Below, piece after piece: positions 40,348 to 40,950 of a DNA stretch of 40,950 nucleotides; position 1 is the first letter of the stretch; each line of letters starts with the position of its first letter. A program made the position numbers and the translations under genes. The DNA comes from Alphaproteobacteria bacterium (GTDB lineage Bacteria > Pseudomonadota > Alphaproteobacteria > Rickettsiales > SXRF01): the NCBI GenBank assembly GCA_013288305.1, contig JABDCD010000007.1:1-40950 (forward strand), in the 5' to 3' direction. The notes beneath the pieces are model-generated. The model was not told the origin of the DNA. It did not search any database and worked only from the letters and a program-made list of their open reading frames with translations.

Positions 40348-40950
40348 TCAATGCCCCGCTAAAAACTTCTCCGCCTCCAGCGCCGCCATGCATCCGCTCC
40401 CCGCGGCGGTCACGGCCTGGCGGAAGATCTTGTCCTGCACGTCGCCTGCCGCAAAAACGCCCGCCACATTGGTTTTCGTGCTGCCGGGCGTGGTGACGAT
40501 GTAATTATCGCTGTCCATGGTGATGACACCCTTGAACAATTCCGTATTAGGATTGTGGCCGATGGCGATGAAGGCGCCGTCGGTTTTAAACTCGGTGACC
40601 GCTCCGGTTTTCACGTTTTTGAGGCGCACGCCGGTCAGTGAATTCGGGTTCTCGGTGCCCAAAAAATCCTCTACCACGCTATCCCAGATCACCGACACTT
40701 TCGGATTCTTGAACAACCGCTCCTGCCCGATTTTCTCGGCGCGCAAGGAATCGCGGCGGTGGATGAGCGTGACTTTGCTGGCGAGGTTGGCCAGGTACAG
40801 CGCCTCCTCGACGGCACTATTGCCGCCGCCGAATACGACCACTTCTTTTCCTTTAAAGAAAAATCCGTCGCACGTCGCGCAGGCGGAAATGCCGAATCCC
40901 TGAAATTTCTGCTCGCTGGGAATACCCAGCCAGCGCGCCGATGCGCCGGT
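40348..40950 (-). CDS. trxB: Thioredoxin reductase, partial (C-terminal two thirds)
   Basis: The frame is open to the right edge, so the N-terminal FAD motif is outside the window. The redox-active SACATCDGFFFKGK, the NADPH site VVVFGGGNSAVEEALYLA, HRRDSLRAEKIGQERL, AFIAIGHNPNTELF and the closing VFAAGDVQDKIFRQAVTAAGSG are typical of TrxB (excerpts). It keeps thioredoxin reduced using NADPH. The stop abuts the convergent orphan gene. Confidence 0.95.
   Translation of the reverse strand, partial: TGASARWLGIPSEQKFQGFGISACATCDGFFFKGKEVVVFGGGNSAVEEALYLANLASKVTLIHRRDSLRAEKIGQERLFKNPKVSVIWDSVVEDFLGTENPNSLTGVRLKNVKTGAVTEFKTDGAFIAIGHNPNTELFKGVITMDSDNYIVTTPGSTKTNVAGVFAAGDVQDKIFRQAVTAAGSGCMAALEAEKFLAGH

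Overview
This 41-kb window reads as a chromosomal segment of a GC-rich alphaproteobacterium. The evidence is the gene order lepB-rnc-era, the prs-rplY-pth-ychF block, the YbjN-proC-phasin group, a UbiK/BMFP protein, an Rrf2 (IscR-like) gene beside a cysteine desulfurase, and HldD (an LPS heptose enzyme, so a Gram-negative envelope). I cannot name the lineage from sequence alone. No integrase or transposase is visible. Two genes (rmuC and a NERD gene) carry an apparent +1 shift at or beside a homopolymer, so either decay or assembly error must be kept in mind.

Layout. 1-5.2 kb: glmU (partial), a frameshifted rmuC, then on the minus strand lepB-rnc-(RNase III-like pseudoenzyme)-era, plus an orphan gene. 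5.2-7.5 kb: a GT17-type glycosyltransferase, tRNA-Ser(GCU), and an AT-rich islet with a NERD-domain gene framed by palindromes and a degenerate tRNA-Ser 3' end. 7.5-11.8 kb: the biotin genes bioH-bioF (minus) and bioB-bioA (plus). 11.8-14.9 kb: a proline-rich protein of unknown function, smpB, dapA and tRNA-Pro(UGG). 14.9-20.6 kb: an accessory islet between tRNA-Pro and a degenerate tRNA-Pro 3' fragment, with a type IV pilin-like/FG-GAP propeller gene whose start is separated from its body by a GCAA tetranucleotide tract (out of frame here), and a secreted G8/beta-helix protein. 20.5-25.7 kb: the coupled operon cysE-iscR-iscS, an alpha/beta hydrolase, a metallophosphoesterase and hldD. 25.7-33.4 kb: ubiK, an orphan, YbjN, proC, phasin, uvrC, a KefB-type antiporter and a ParE-type toxin-antitoxin pair. 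33.4-41 kb: prs with a leader ORF overlapping an intrinsic terminator, an orphan, rplY, pth, ychF, a tandem FKBP-like protein, an aspartate aminotransferase, an orphan and trxB (partial).

Two families of small palindromic elements stand out. One is a double-hairpin REP-like element bounded by AATCCTG/CAGGATT (five copies, R1-R5). The other is a set of long palindromes whose arms are built from degenerate 7- or 8-mers (H1-H9). They differ in sequence but share one architecture. Many sit inside or across the ends of core genes, supplying in-frame insertions (bioA, iscS twice), new C-termini (bioB, bioF, bioA, iscR, proC) and even the start codons of bioA and proC.

The strongest candidates for something undescribed are the tetranucleotide-switched pilin/propeller gene, the leader ORF-attenuator of prs, the RNase III pseudoenzyme between rnc and era, and the remodelling of housekeeping genes by the palindromes.
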